Under the pieces are notes generated by a model. The model searched no databases, was not told the origin of the DNA, and saw nothing but the letters and a program-made list of their open reading frames with translations. A stretch of DNA of 64,000 nucleotides. Source: Sycobia sp. Sy_11. Lineage: Eukaryota; Arthropoda; Insecta; Hymenoptera; Epichrysomallidae. The stretch covers positions 868,501-932,500 of the forward strand of contig JACCIC010000177.1 of NCBI GenBank assembly GCA_018907035.1, in the 5' to 3' direction. Below, piece by piece: positions 53,261-64,000 of the stretch; positions within the stretch are counted from its first letter, which is position 1, and the number at the start of each line of letters is the position of its first letter. Made by a program: the position numbers and the translations under genes.

Positions 53261-54576
53261 TCACCTGTTGGGTGGTGTTGGTGAAGGGCTTCGATCCGAC
53301 TCGTGTTTCGTTCGTTCCTCTGGGGCGAAGCGCCTCGTGAGTATGATGGTGTCGTTCCAACATGGTTCTTTCCGTTTGCCGCGGCGGTCTGTTTCTTCGC
53401 TGACTTGGTTTGTTACTGTTGCAGACGGTTCTCTTATTGTCACTTGTTTTCTTGAGGTTTTTATCTCATCAGTATCGAACGCTCCCAGTCTAGAACGTCT
53501 GCTGGCTCTTTCAGATGGTGAGCACTCTGCTGTGCTGACCATACAGGTCTCGACGGGTGGAGGTTCTTTGTATCGATGATTCAACTCCTTTTTTAGTTCA
53601 AGTTGTTGCCTAATTAATTGTAGTTCATCGATCGATTTAAAGTCGATGCGATTGATTTTGTCGAAGTATTCAGGATGTAGATTCCTATAAATCCTAAAGA
53701 GAGAGCTGTTAGAGTCCGTAGAGAGCTGTTTTGAAATCTTTTGGATTTCTCCATTTTTTATGGATGGGCCTTGCCCATATACTTGCTGATCCACAAAGTA
53801 GTCCTGGTACTAATTTTACTATCTCCGTCTTTGGGATATCTAGCCTTTCGACTATCTCCTCAAGTCTGTCGATAAACTCCTCTACGTCTTCACGTGGAGC
53901 TCCAGAAAACTGAACTTTTCACTATCTAAGCAGCTGGCCTGTTCTTGTTTCTTTTAAGTAGGTGTTGTCTGTTGATCGAGTATACGATCGATCATTTGTG
54001 ATGGTTCTCTGATGATGTAGATTATCATCAACCACTTGTGCCGTATTTATCCCTCCTGGATGCGGCGTAGCGATATAGTGCAGAAAAAACGCTGGATGCA
54101 GGTATCGCCATACGCCTGGTGGATATTGCCACGGGGCTGCATGGGGTATCCAGGAATGGGGGCATTATTCGAAGTTGTAGGCCATGTAGGCACCGTATTG
54201 TTAGTACGGTGTCGTTCTTTCCTTCAATATTTTGTCCTTTTTTCTTGGTGCTGTTTGTTTTCTGAGGCCGCTTCAGGTTTGTCACGGTTTTGCTCGAGTC
54301 CCGTCGAGCTAAGTACCTCCGATATCTCAGTGAGATCACGGTGATCAATTTCAGGAATCTTGTCTTTTTCGACATCTCAGTCGGCAGCTTCTAGTCAAAA
54401 AAGGCGCCGTATTTCGAAACGGATCAGCATCTCATTATTGTTGGATTCTTGTCTAATTGCATATGTCGTTGTTCTATTTCGCGGATCAAATCATCTTCTT
54501 GCATTGCTGCGAAAAGGCTAAATAGCCTGTTTTGCTCGTCGTTAATCATTGCTGTTGATGCTTGAGGTCGGTTCAT
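53261..54576 (-). pseudogene. Gypsy gag, broken
   Basis: It starts MNRPQASTAMINDEQNRLFS, then FAAMQEDDLIREIEQRHMQL, and hits a stop near 54425. Later frames (54375-54028) are basic. 53794-53261 reads DFKSIDELQLIRQQLELKKE, then LNHRYKEPP, and ends in a Ser/Arg/Pro-rich tail. No zinc knuckle is visible before the deletion point. Confidence 0.65.
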
Positions 54577-54600
54577 TTTTGCTAATTTATATTATTTATA

Positions 54601-57091
54601 TATTTACTATTCGCTATAATTAAAATAGTTAAGTGAGTTTGTTTTAAATTTGCGAAGTGGTTATAAATTATTATTAGTTAATAAAAATAGCTGATTCTAA
54701 AAAAGCAGATTTATTTGCTTTATGTTTTTCTGCAGCACTATGAATTTATGGTTGTGTTGTCCTCGTATGTTCGAAGTTTATGTGTATCGTTAAAAAAAAA
54801 TTGAAATTCGATTAAACGTTAAAAAAAAAATTTTTTTAAATCTGGCTTGAATTTCCAAAAAAGTCTGGTATTTACCTTCAATATGCAAAAGAAAACGTTC
54901 AATATCTGGTTTTGTAACTTTCCGAATTTTGTGTTTGGATTTTTTCGTGACGAAACTTGAAATCGAAGTTAATTTTGCTGTCAGAAATTTTCTAAGTTTT
55001 GATTCAATTTAACAAAAAATTTTATTTAATATAATTGTTATAAAATACAATAAAATTCAAATTCAGTACATTTTCTGCTAGTCTCTTGCAAAATTTTTCT
55101 AATTATTTATTTATTTATTGTTTATTTAGTATTTTATTGTTTATTCACTTCCATATTATTCATTTATTTTTCTGATATTTGTTTGTTTTTTATGAGTTTC
55201 CAAAAAATTCCTATTTATTTGCAGGTTGTCCTATTGTTATTTAGCTTCTAGTATTTATTTATTATATCCATAATTTATTATTTACACGCAGTTATTCTAA
55301 TATACATATCTTCAGTTAGATCATTCATCTGTATGGTACATCATTGCATGTGCTACAAGAGAAAAAAGAAAAACTTTGTAAAAAAAAAATTATTATTCTT
55401 TCTTTAAAAAGTTTTATAATAAAAAATTAAAAGAAATTTTTAATTTCAGAATCTCTTCAATGTTCGTTATATTTTTCTTCTAAACAAAAAATTTATTTAT
55501 TGTTCTTGTAATTATTTTATTAATTATCTGAATTTAATAATTATTTCTTTAGTTTAATTTTATTTTATCTTGGTTTGCTGTTGCTTCTTTATGGTTATTT
55601 TATGTTGACTATTTTTCTGTATTATTATATATATATTTATTTATTATAGTTTATTTATTTTAATTTAATTTATTATATTGTTGCATGTCAATAATCTCAC
55701 CAAAATGTTGGTATTTATAAGTAAATAATTCGATTGTATTAAATAATAAATTATTCGAAGTCTTCAGTTGTTAATATTCTCTTATATCATAATCTTCTTT
55801 ATGATCCATTTACTTTCTGCATAACAGTATCTTGATTGGTGAAATTATTATTGTAAATTGATTTATTTTAGTTAAATGTTGTCTTTGTTTCATTTCTATT
55901 GGTGTCTTTCTATATTGTGTTATGTGTATCAGATTCTGAAAGAATAAATTCCAGATTTGAAGAAAATTGTTTATTGTTAAAGATAATTTTGATTATTAAT
56001 TATTATTATTATTTAAATATTTATTTTTAACTTGTATATTTAATAGTTTTCTAAATATTTTGCATTACTGCATGTTAATCTTCTTTCTCTTTATTTTCAA
56101 AAATACCCCTATGTACTTGAATGATGTCTCCTGTTATTATTACTATTATTGTTAATTATTTATAGATTTGCAAAATGTTATGCTTTATATCCTCTCCTGT
56201 TATTCGATGCTTATGAACAGGGTTATATGTGCCAAAGTATCCTGTAAATAAACAATAAGGTGGCTGAGTATGTTTTATAGACGAGTGGTTTGGTTCACCA
56301 ATGTTTATTACTAAAAATTGCTAATTTTTAGTAAATCTTCTTGAAACAAATTTCTACCATTGTGGTGTACTATACAACCTTCAGAATTTTTCAGAAGTGA
56401 AAAATTCCAATTCTTTCCATTGATTTTGTTACTTTTGAACTTCTTCAGTGTTTATAATGCAATATATTGCACATATAGGCTATGTCTGCTTCTTATAGAT
56501 AAAAAGAAATAATTATTGAAACCTGAAATATAAATATTACCTGTTATGCTAATTATTGTTAATAATGGTTATTGCTTAATTGTGGTTGCTGAAAATATGC
56601 TAGTTTAATTGTTGCTACGAAGGTGATTTTAATTTATAAGTTGTATGTATTGAGTGCATGTGCCAGTGAAGACACGTCAATATGATCAATTATTAAGGTT
56701 ATTATTAATAATATTGTTATTGTAATAGATATTTAATTGGCACGTCTATCTTCTTTCTGCTATTGCTTATATTTTAGCAAGATATTCTTCAATTATATAT
56801 TCGTCGAAGCAGTCCCATATATACTGCTTGTACTCGCTGGAAAAATTACCACTAAGTTATTTAGATTAAAAAAATTTTAATTTTTATCAAAATTTATTGA
56901 AATTGATTTCAACCATTATGATGGTGATTATAAACTTGATAAACTTTACAGGTTTGAGAAAGTCCACTCCCTTCCTATACGTTTGTTACATTCAAAAAAT
57001 TGTCCTATGCATAGCATGTATGGATCATATATATAGGTAAGGACTCTCTCCCTACTGGCAGAAATAGTAAGGGGAGATCGCCGACGCTTAT
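54601..57091. other. AT-rich sequence without genes
   Basis: A very T/A-rich stretch with many poly-T and attatt runs. No coding hallmark, LTR pair or terminal repeat was recognised. It may include the 5' leader or LTR of the Gypsy element to its left. Confidence 0.4.
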
Positions 57092-57230
57092 GGGCCAGAC
57101 TCAGAGATGCCAGGCTGAACATCCAACTCGAGTATGCGCGTTAGAGTCTTTACCCCTCCACGCGCTGATTGGCTGAAACTCGCGCGATATTTTAAAGTTA
57201 TATGATCTGTATGATCGTATAAAACAAGCA
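57092..57230. repeat. Left arm of a 3.6-kb inverted-repeat unit
   Basis: It is the reverse complement of 60591-60723, with few mismatches. Shared blocks are ccaactcgagtatgcgcgtt, agagtctttacccctccacg and gattggctgaaactcgcgcg, then tatgatctgtatgatc.ta and taaaacaagca. It contains an inverted CCAAT box (attggctg). Confidence 0.88.
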
Positions 57231-58438
57231 AGCTGCAAGATTATTAAAACAATGATTGATACTAATATATAACTGCGGCCACATGCATATAAATATTTTA
57301 GAACATGTCCACTACTAAAACCGCATTAATTAATATTATTAATTATTAAAATTATTATTAATTATGAATATTATGATTAATAATATTATAAACTATTATA
57401 ATAATTATTAAATATTATAGTTATTAATATTATTATTAATTAATTTCAACATTCAATATTCAAATTGTTATTAATGGTTATGAATTAATTAATGATTAAA
57501 AATTAATTATCATAACCATTAATTGTTTTAATTAATGGTTATGATAAGTCTAAATACTATTTTTAATAATAATATTTGTACTATTATATTATTATTAAAA
57601 ATAATAATTATTACCAATATACATACATATTTTAGTACCACTTTCATTATACTTTTGTAATTAGTTTTAAATATAATATTTTAAAAATATTTTTAGATAA
57701 ATAAACAGTAATTCAAATAAAGTACCACTCTACATTTCAGCTACTATATTATGTTATTATATTACGTATAAGTATATATTAAATACTCAATTGAAATATT
57801 TTTGATTTTTACAATATATTATATTTTACTCTATTATACTACTGTTACGTCGCAACGTAGTTTCGTCGAGAAAATATTCGGAAAAAGAAAACTCCGAATA
57901 TTTTCTCACGAACTACCGAACCCCACCGGAAGGGAAAGCGAGGGGAGAGTGCGCACATTGCAATTCACGACCGAACAAACCGTCGCGTCGTCTTCCTGCC
58001 CCTTATGTTTAAACGCGTACCTCGACCTTAAGCTAAATACGATCCAAAATCGTAAGAAAGGTTAACCCGTGCTGGCGCGAGATTTCCACACCGGAAAACC
58101 CCTTGCCGGCACAGGATGAACACATGGTGCGAGGTAGGAAACTAATACAATGAATAAAAGGGGGAGCGAAGAGAAATGTCCACTTTCTCCTCGAAACTAA
58201 CTTTCCTTCACCCAAAACAGCACGTCTATACGTATATATGTATTTCTATTACCTTAAAATATTATTTTCTTTCCACTAAAAATAAATACATGTATACGTA
58301 TACGTACCAACAACATATAACAAAATAGAACATTTTAAATACAAGTTAATCAGCATAACTATTATGTCATAGATTAACATTTTTATAAAATCTTAGCATG
58401 CACATATAAGTGTGTAAGATTATAAGTGCACGAACGAA

Positions 58439-58440
<2 letters not shown>
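57231..58440. other. Interior of the inverted-repeat unit: AT tract, hairpin and GC-rich block
   Basis: 57320-57600 is nearly pure A/T with small palindromes (aatggttatga...tcataaccatt). At 57868-57907 gagaaaatattcgg pairs exactly with ccgaatattttctc (12-base loop), extendable by about five pairs with one bulged C. 57910-58210 is GC-richer with open frames on both strands but no family I recognise. Confidence 0.6.
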
Positions 58441-58498
<58 letters not shown>

Positions 58499-58630
58499 AA
58501 CTTATAATGCAAAAATAAGGTATATGCTCTTCTATAAATAAATCTAATATAAAATGTTGAATTATGTAATCTCAACATTTTATAGCGTATACATATAAGC
58601 ATTTAGAAATGTTGAAATATACACTAATAA

Positions 58631-58687
<57 letters not shown>

Positions 58688-58821
58688 AATTTATAATGCA
58701 AAAATAAGGTATATACTATTCTATAGATAAATCTAATATAAAATGTTGAGTTATGTACTCTCAACATTTTATAGCGTACAAATATAAAGTATTTAGAAAT
58801 ATAAAGATATACACTAACAAA

Positions 58822-58852
<31 letters not shown>

Positions 58853-59073
58853 TTATATAGATTTATATTGTAAAAATAAGATATATAGTATTCTATAAAT
58901 AACCCTAATATAAAATGTTGAATTATGTAATCTCAACATTTTATAGCGTATACATATAAGCATTTAGAAATGTTGAAATATACACTAATAAATGTGTATA
59001 TATATATATTTACATATGTATATATGTATATATATATATGTATATTCATATACATATATATATATATTTATAT

Positions 59074-59110
<37 letters not shown>
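58441..59110. repeat. Minisatellite of about 170-190 bp units, each with a (TA)n tract and a hairpin
   Basis: Three units begin near 58491, 58680 and 58851 with tttatataaa(c/t)ttataatg-like text. Each carries ataaaatgttga and its complement tcaacattttat about ten bases apart, then acactaa(t/c)aaatgt and a (TA)n run. The last unit decays into tatata/catata mixtures to 59137. Confidence 0.88.
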
Positions 59111-59142
<32 letters not shown>

Positions 59143-59189
59143 CTAAATAACTTATATTTATATATGTATACTATAGTTCAATTCAAATA

Positions 59190-60450
59190 ACCTCACACCA
59201 TTGTTTAATGCAAAATCCTCGTTTACAATTTTCATTACTCACGTTTTGGCAACCCCTAACGCCATCTCAGAGAGAGAGAGAGAGAGAGAGAACTTAACGG
59301 GACCACCCCCGCTTAGCACCGCCTTTTTCTTATTTTTGAACCGCCCCTGCGCATGGTCCTCACGACCCCCCATGAACGCAGCAAAGCTCCCATTGGTAAA
59401 GAAAAACAAAGGGAGAAAGTGGGCCCCATATACTCCTCCACAAAATGTTTTTCAAGAAGGAGGAGTCACTCACTTTAAAAGGGCCCGAATTTCACCTCAC
59501 GTCAATCATTTTACACAAGTAACTACGTGCAAGTCACTACGCACAGATCACTACACTTCAGTATTCAACACCAGCAGTCAGCACCAGTAGTCAGCATCAG
59601 CAGCAGCGACAGCAGCATCAAACACGGGCGCCAGCTCTATCAGTTACCGCAGCTCCAGCAGAATCGTCTATCTCTCTCCCTCTCTCTCTCTGGGCACAGG
59701 CAGCAGGAGTTGCCTGTAAAGGATATAAAAGAAATATACATAAAAAGTAAGTTAAACCAATATTCGTATTCATTTTCTTTTTTTTGCTTCTCACCATTTA
59801 TCTATTTCCTGTCCGGGGAAGTGATTCGGTCCTCCTTGCAAAAGGAAGGACCATACATGCCCCATTCTATCCTTTCCTTATTTAAAAACTAACGCTAGGG
59901 AAGTAAGTTGGAAGGCCGAGGCAGGAATAGGCTCTTTCTCGCAAGAGAAGCAGCTTATACCAACATATAAGCCATTGGCCTCTAACTTACACACAGAGCA
60001 TAGGGACGGCAATCAAACTTCCCCAACTTCTCCGCTAGTGAGACTGCTCCTCACACGCACAAGGTCCCGAGCTACTGAAGGCAATTCTAGGTTCAAATGC
60101 CAAAAATTTAAAAATCTTGGAAAGGCTGGTAAAAGCTCACGTGAGGGAATTGCCTCGACTCCGACGTCACACTACATATATAGGCAGATATTTATAGAAT
60201 TTTTTAGTAAATTTAAGATTGTCTTGATAAATCATTTTAAGCAGTTTTCCACACTACCATAGAGGTACTGCTAAAAGCGCGTTGGAATTTTATGATTATA
60301 TACCAGTTAATTAATTATTAAATAGCAACAAATTGTGGTAATCCTCGCCATTAGCCCTACAACCACATATGTAACTATTTATAATATTTATATAGATATA
60401 TATAAAGAAGTAATAAATAATTTTAAATAAATAATTATTATACATTCGCG

Positions 60451-60490
<40 letters not shown>

Positions 60491-60590
60491 ATATATATAT
60501 ATCTATATATATATATATATATATCTATAGATATGTATATATTAAAAGTTACGACTATTTTGTATATTACATATAAGCTGATTTATATTT
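59190..60590 (+). other. Mixed-composition block with promoter-like and splice-donor-like signals
   Basis: A (GA)n run lies at 59269-59291. 59300-59640 is GC-richer, with ctttaaaagggcccg (TATA-like, 59473) followed by CA-rich repeats (accagcagtcagcaccagta). A good donor, aaaaa|gtaagt, sits at 59746/59747. This could be a transcription start with a first exon, or the promoter/R/U5 part of an LTR. 59975-60260 has an open frame without recognisable content. (TA)n runs occur at 60452-60535. Confidence 0.35.
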
Positions 60591-60723
60591 GCTTGTTTTA
60601 TATGATCATACAGATCATATAACATTAAAATATCGCGCGAGTTTCAGCCAATCAGCTCGTGGAGGGGTAAAGACTCTAACGCGCATACTCGAGTTGGTTA
60701 TTCAGCGTGGCATCTCTGGCCAG
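60591..60723. repeat. Right arm of the 3.6-kb inverted-repeat unit
   Basis: It pairs with 57092-57230. The outer sequence differs beyond ctggccag, and the inner sequence differs beyond tgcttg, so the arms are sharply bounded. Confidence 0.88.
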
Positions 60724-60934
60724 ATTGCAGTAAAAATTTTCGACTGATCACGAGGGCCTCTAGCAGCCAAAGCGAAGTACTGGCTGTCTCGTGCGATGGT
60801 GCGGTCGAGGGGGGAGACAACTGTCTTCGGCGCGTGCAGAGGGAAAGCTTGTCGAGACAATAGTCTGGCAGCGGGGGGGTGCAATAAAAGATGAGTAGTT
60901 TATACTGACCAAAAAGAAATTTTATTGCTACATG

Positions 60935-60988
<54 letters not shown>
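60724..60988. other. Short unassigned GC-rich stretch and (TA)n
   Basis: 60724-60890 is GC-rich without a recognised match. A (TA)n run at 60942-60986 abuts the Copia LTR. Confidence 0.5.
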
Positions 60989-60989
<1 letters not shown>

Positions 60990-61194
60990 GTAGGATTGAA
61001 TAAATGAATAGACAAAGATATATGAATATAATACGAGGCTTTATTAACACGTCTGAACTCAACGAACTGCCAGTACCAAGTGTTCGCATAGCGAGGCGGC
61101 GCACAGCCGCCGAGCGGAGCGCTCTCATGTTACATTACTTACACATACAAAATATACTAGGAAGTGCGCAGAGCTAACGTCATTTGTTCCAACA
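60989..61194 (-). repeat. Copia 3' LTR
   Basis: It begins TGTTGGAACA and ends AATCCTACA on the - strand (206 bases). It contains a poly(A) signal (AATAAA, gttaataaagcctcg) and is preceded by a polypurine tract. Boundaries look secure. Confidence 0.85.
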
Positions 61195-61237
61195 CTCTCT
61201 CTCTCGGTAGCACTGTCGCACTTAACACCCTGAACGG

Positions 61238-63732
61238 TTATTCATATACACCGGATAATACGGACTTTTTCGTTCTTGGATCTAAGATATCTATCGTTTC
61301 GTCGTTTAGATAAATTTCTAAACCTTGCTCTACGAGCTTTCTTAACGAGAAGGGATTTTTAAAAAGGTTGCTTGAATATAATACATTTTTAACTTTCAAA
61401 GATTTGCCTAACTCGTTTTCGATGTTCATATCTCTCTTGCCTTCTATCTGTAAGTCCAATCTTTTGTTCGCGCATTTAATTCTCGATTTAAAGTTAGTAT
61501 CTAGATTATTAAAAGATATCTTACTATTGCTGATATGCTCAGTAGCACCAGAATCAGCGATGAATTTCAATACATTATTATTTTTAATTTTCCTTATAGT
61601 ATGTTTATTGAATGTATTTAATATGAAATGATCAATTTCCTTACCTGTGGGAGTCTCATCCTCCTGTATAGCGGCAAGGCTAAACGGATTTTTAGTTTTC
61701 AATGACTTTCTCGCGTGTCTCAATCGTTTGAGCTAATGACCAGTTCTGATCGGGGTCTTTCTCTTTTCGAACTCCCCGTTTGGCCTCTTAGCCCTGCAAT
61801 CTTTGGCAATATGATTGCCAGCGTTACAACAATTGTAGCAAAATATTTTGCCTTGGTTCGGGCAGTTAGCACTCATGTACCCCTTCTGCCCGCATCCATA
61901 ACACCTTCTTTTATCTGTGTGAAAAGACACTCTCGCACCTGTATCGCGTCTCGGGGCTCCTTGTATACGCGTCTTTTCGGCCTCGCGTCTCTAGGCTCTT
62001 GACGTCCTCGTGTAAAGGGCGAGGACGACCAACTCGCTCCTACATTGAGAGAGCTCCCTTGAGCCTCTCTCACAGGTTTCACCGCTTCCACCTGCAATAT
62101 CAAATTTTTGAGTTTCTCCAACTCCATTTCTACACCCAGTTTGTCTTCATGAAGGCAGTCTGCTAAGATAGTTTCTGGGAGTGAACCAGAAATTGCATTA
62201 TAGAAAATGTCGCGCTTTTCATCGCTTGATAATTTGTTTGATCTCGGCGCGTTCTCAAAGCTTCTGATTTTATTCTCGAATCGATTCCAAAAGTCAGCTG
62301 CTCTCTCCTTGTTCGGATTATACTTTAATCTATACAAATCTTTCCTAGTCGCGACCCGCGTGATTCTACATTCAAGACGTTTTTATTCTTCTAACTTTTG
62401 AATTATTTTGCGCGGTGACTTTATTTCTACTACACGTTGATAATATATTAAATCTATATGATTGATAATTATTTCGCGTACTTTATGTTTATCTTCTGTT
62501 ATCTTTTTATCGGAATATTTATTGATTTATAGTTCTTTTGTACTAATAACATAATCTAACTTTTTAGTTCTCAATTCTGTTGTAAAGTAATCTTTAAAGA
62601 TTTCAAATCGCGAATCAATTCTTAATTTATACTTTCTACTTACTCCACTATCTTTGCTTACTACACTCTCGAGACGTTCTGCGAGTAATTCTATTTTATC
62701 TTCGCTTGACTTTTCCTTTAATTTGTTTTCTAACAATTTATTAACTATCTGCTCGATATTCGAGGGGATGTTTCTATAGTCGCGTGACTCTTTTTCAATC
62801 TCAGTACTTTGGTTCAACTCCCCGCTCGTGTTCTGACATACATTGTCAGTTTCGATCGCATCCTTTTGGATCGATACATTGTTCCTCGCATCGTTATCAG
62901 ACACACAGTCTACTGACATTTTATTTAAAACAGATTTATTATATACTTTATCATTATTCAAATTATTAATAGATGAATTGTTAAAATACATGTAATCAGA
63001 TATAATACTATTAGAATCAATATGTTTATTACAATTATTATTATTAATTTTGGATCTTACCTCATCCCAGTTTTTATCTTGGTTACTTACCACTCTGCCA
63101 TCAACAATAGTTGGAACAGAGCGAGTTGCACCGTATGCAAAAGGATTGCCTTCAGGCCAAGCCTCCTGGCTTAAACCTGTACTCTCTTGCTCCTTAGAGC
63201 TTTCCATATCATGTGCAACGTCTTTGCGGATCTCTTCGCACTCGCGCTCGTGAACAGCATCATTAATGATCTGTATGCTTTTAATGCGAGGCAATTCCCT
63301 CTCTCTTACTTCCCGATATTTTATATTGTTCAGATTCAAGACATGCATTCTTACCATCTCTGTCAATTTTAGCTTCTGGAATTCTCGTATTGTTTTTCCG
63401 CTCAAGTCTTCTAGAGCCTTTCGCAAATCGTCTCTCGAGACTGGGAACTTATTAGTCCCTTCTGATATTTCAAGTTTTAAAGTTTTAACTCCACGAGGCT
63501 ACTCGCGAACGAGGACCTCTCTTTCTGTCGCTGTGAGAAGGTATCCTATTTGAATAATCTTATCGTCTGAGAAGTATAAATAGACGCTTGACGCGTCTTC
63601 CGTAGCCAACGATACATATACTTTTCTACCGTTTGTAATTAGATACAACCTCTTCTCTGTCCATACACGGATTAAGGCTTCCGCTATGGTCCCTTTCGTC
63701 TCCTCGCCACCTATACAAATAATAATAAGCAT
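61238..63732 (-). pseudogene. Copia gag and protease, a few lesions
   Basis: One frame runs from 63732 through TAG at 63499-63501, TAA at 62527-62529 and a further TAA near 62388 to about 61930. It contains KALEDLSGKTIREFQKLKLT, an Asn-rich middle, and the capsid block YRLKYNPNKERAADFWNRFE, then LPETILADCLHEDKLGVEME. A frameshift near 61930 leads to two zinc knuckles (CYGCGQKGYMSANC, CYNCCNAGNHIAKDC). After a stop at 61733, the protease follows with FIADSGATEHISNS, the Copia active-site motif. The coding content is well preserved apart from these few lesions. Confidence 0.87.
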
Positions 63733-64000
63733 ACTTTAATAAGAGGTAGCTTGCAATAATTATTTCTCGCGCCCCGGTGATTGATATTGACTAGGGCACT
63801 TGAACTAGACCTCCTTTACTTAGGAACAGGCCACGCCAAAGAAGTATTTGACGCAGCAGTCTACCTTGCCCACTGCTCCACACATCTGACTTATTATAGT
63901 GCGCACTCTATCTGCGTGCCCGCTTAAAAACAGACAAAGCTGTTAGTAAGCCCTGAAAATCTTTCTTATGTACAGGCCTGTACGTCTTTTTCAAATAGCA
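63733..64000 (-). other. Leader of the Copia element
   Basis: Sequence upstream of the gag start without further hallmark. No LTR end (tgttccaaca on +) and no clear primer-binding site were found before the window ends. Confidence 0.4.

Larger units (their letters stand above)
51005..54600 (-). mobile_element. Gypsy-type LTR element, internally deleted
   Basis: On the - strand it runs gag (from 54576), a junction near 53255 straight into RNase H, integrase, and a 3' reading frame down to about 51010. Protease and nearly all of the reverse transcriptase are missing. LTRs were not identified. The left side abuts the probable Copia LTR. Its 3' protein is shared with the fragment at 17226-18330. 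Confidence 0.8.
60989..64000 (-). mobile_element. Copia-type element, pol deleted, 5' end outside the window
   Basis: On the - strand it has a leader (64000-63733), gag and protease (63732-61238), a polypurine tract (gagagagagag at 61195-61205) and a 3' LTR (61194-60989). Integrase, reverse transcriptase and RNase H are missing: the protease frame runs within about 45 bases into the polypurine tract. The 5' LTR should lie beyond 64000. Confidence 0.87.

Noticed and set aside
57092..60723. Polinton/Maverick or Helitron
   Set aside because: The unit is far too short for Polinton, and I see no polymerase, integrase, Rep or helicase motif or a Helitron 3' hairpin.
47170..64000. Further BBS1 exons on the - strand
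   Set aside because: I looked for WD-repeat-like or other BBS1 segments but every readable frame belongs to retroelements.
1..64000. CRISPR array, bacterial operon, phage or integrative element
   Set aside because: No spaced direct repeats, ribosome-binding patterns or bacterial gene density; spliced genes and eukaryotic transposons account for the readable content.

Overview
This is a eukaryotic, AT-rich and very repeat-rich window, most likely from an arthropod and probably a hymenopteran insect (inference from the insect-type CD36-family gene and the mix of mariner, Kolobok-like, R1-clade, Penelope-like, Copia and Gypsy elements). I recognise no bacterial operon, phage, CRISPR array, rRNA or functional tRNA gene. 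Only two host genes can be supported. The first is a class B scavenger receptor (CD36 family) on the + strand. Five exons are visible at 755-1092, 11452-11949, 20005-20203, 26283-26491 and 39474-39743. They join in phase to give about 503 residues ending in a normal stop, and the first coding exon lies to the left of the window. The second is the final coding exon of BBS1 (a BBSome subunit) on the - strand at 44107-44730. It converges on the receptor gene, and its upstream exons were not found.

The rest is a layered deposit of mobile elements, mostly dead. Intron 1 (1093-11451) holds a perfect hairpin, a Penelope-like element with inverted terminal repeats (1515-3845), an R1-clade LINE split by a mariner with intact ends (4010-8790, with the mariner at 6162-7327), and a TTAA-flanked Kolobok-like transposon (9701-11292). 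Intron 2 has a Penelope fragment, a second Kolobok-like element (12758-15682) split by a near-complete mariner (13339-14623), a Gypsy remnant, a mariner remnant and another Penelope fragment. Intron 3 has mariner remnants, a mariner MITE and a LINE reverse-transcriptase fragment. Intron 4 holds a second R1-clade copy, interrupted by a 6.3-kb compound Gypsy insertion (30177-36513) with a 4-bp CGTT target duplication, followed by several mariner scraps.

Between and beyond the host genes lie a Tc1 element (41075-42180), a probable solo LTR (42186-42552), a Copia element with a Kolobok relic inside it (47170-51004), a second Gypsy element (51005-54600), an AT-rich stretch, an inverted-repeat-bounded 3.6-kb unit with a TA-rich minisatellite (57092-60723), and an internally deleted Copia element on the - strand (60989 to beyond 64000).

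I do not see a new multi-gene biological system. The most informative signals are the nested insertions with datable order. These are the R1 reading frame that closes exactly when the Gypsy insertion is removed, the tandem LTR structure that lacks its reverse-transcriptase catalytic segment, the Kolobok/mariner filled and empty site pair, the Penelope inverted repeats with a hammerhead-ribozyme-like motif, and the inverted-repeat unit at 57-61 kb.
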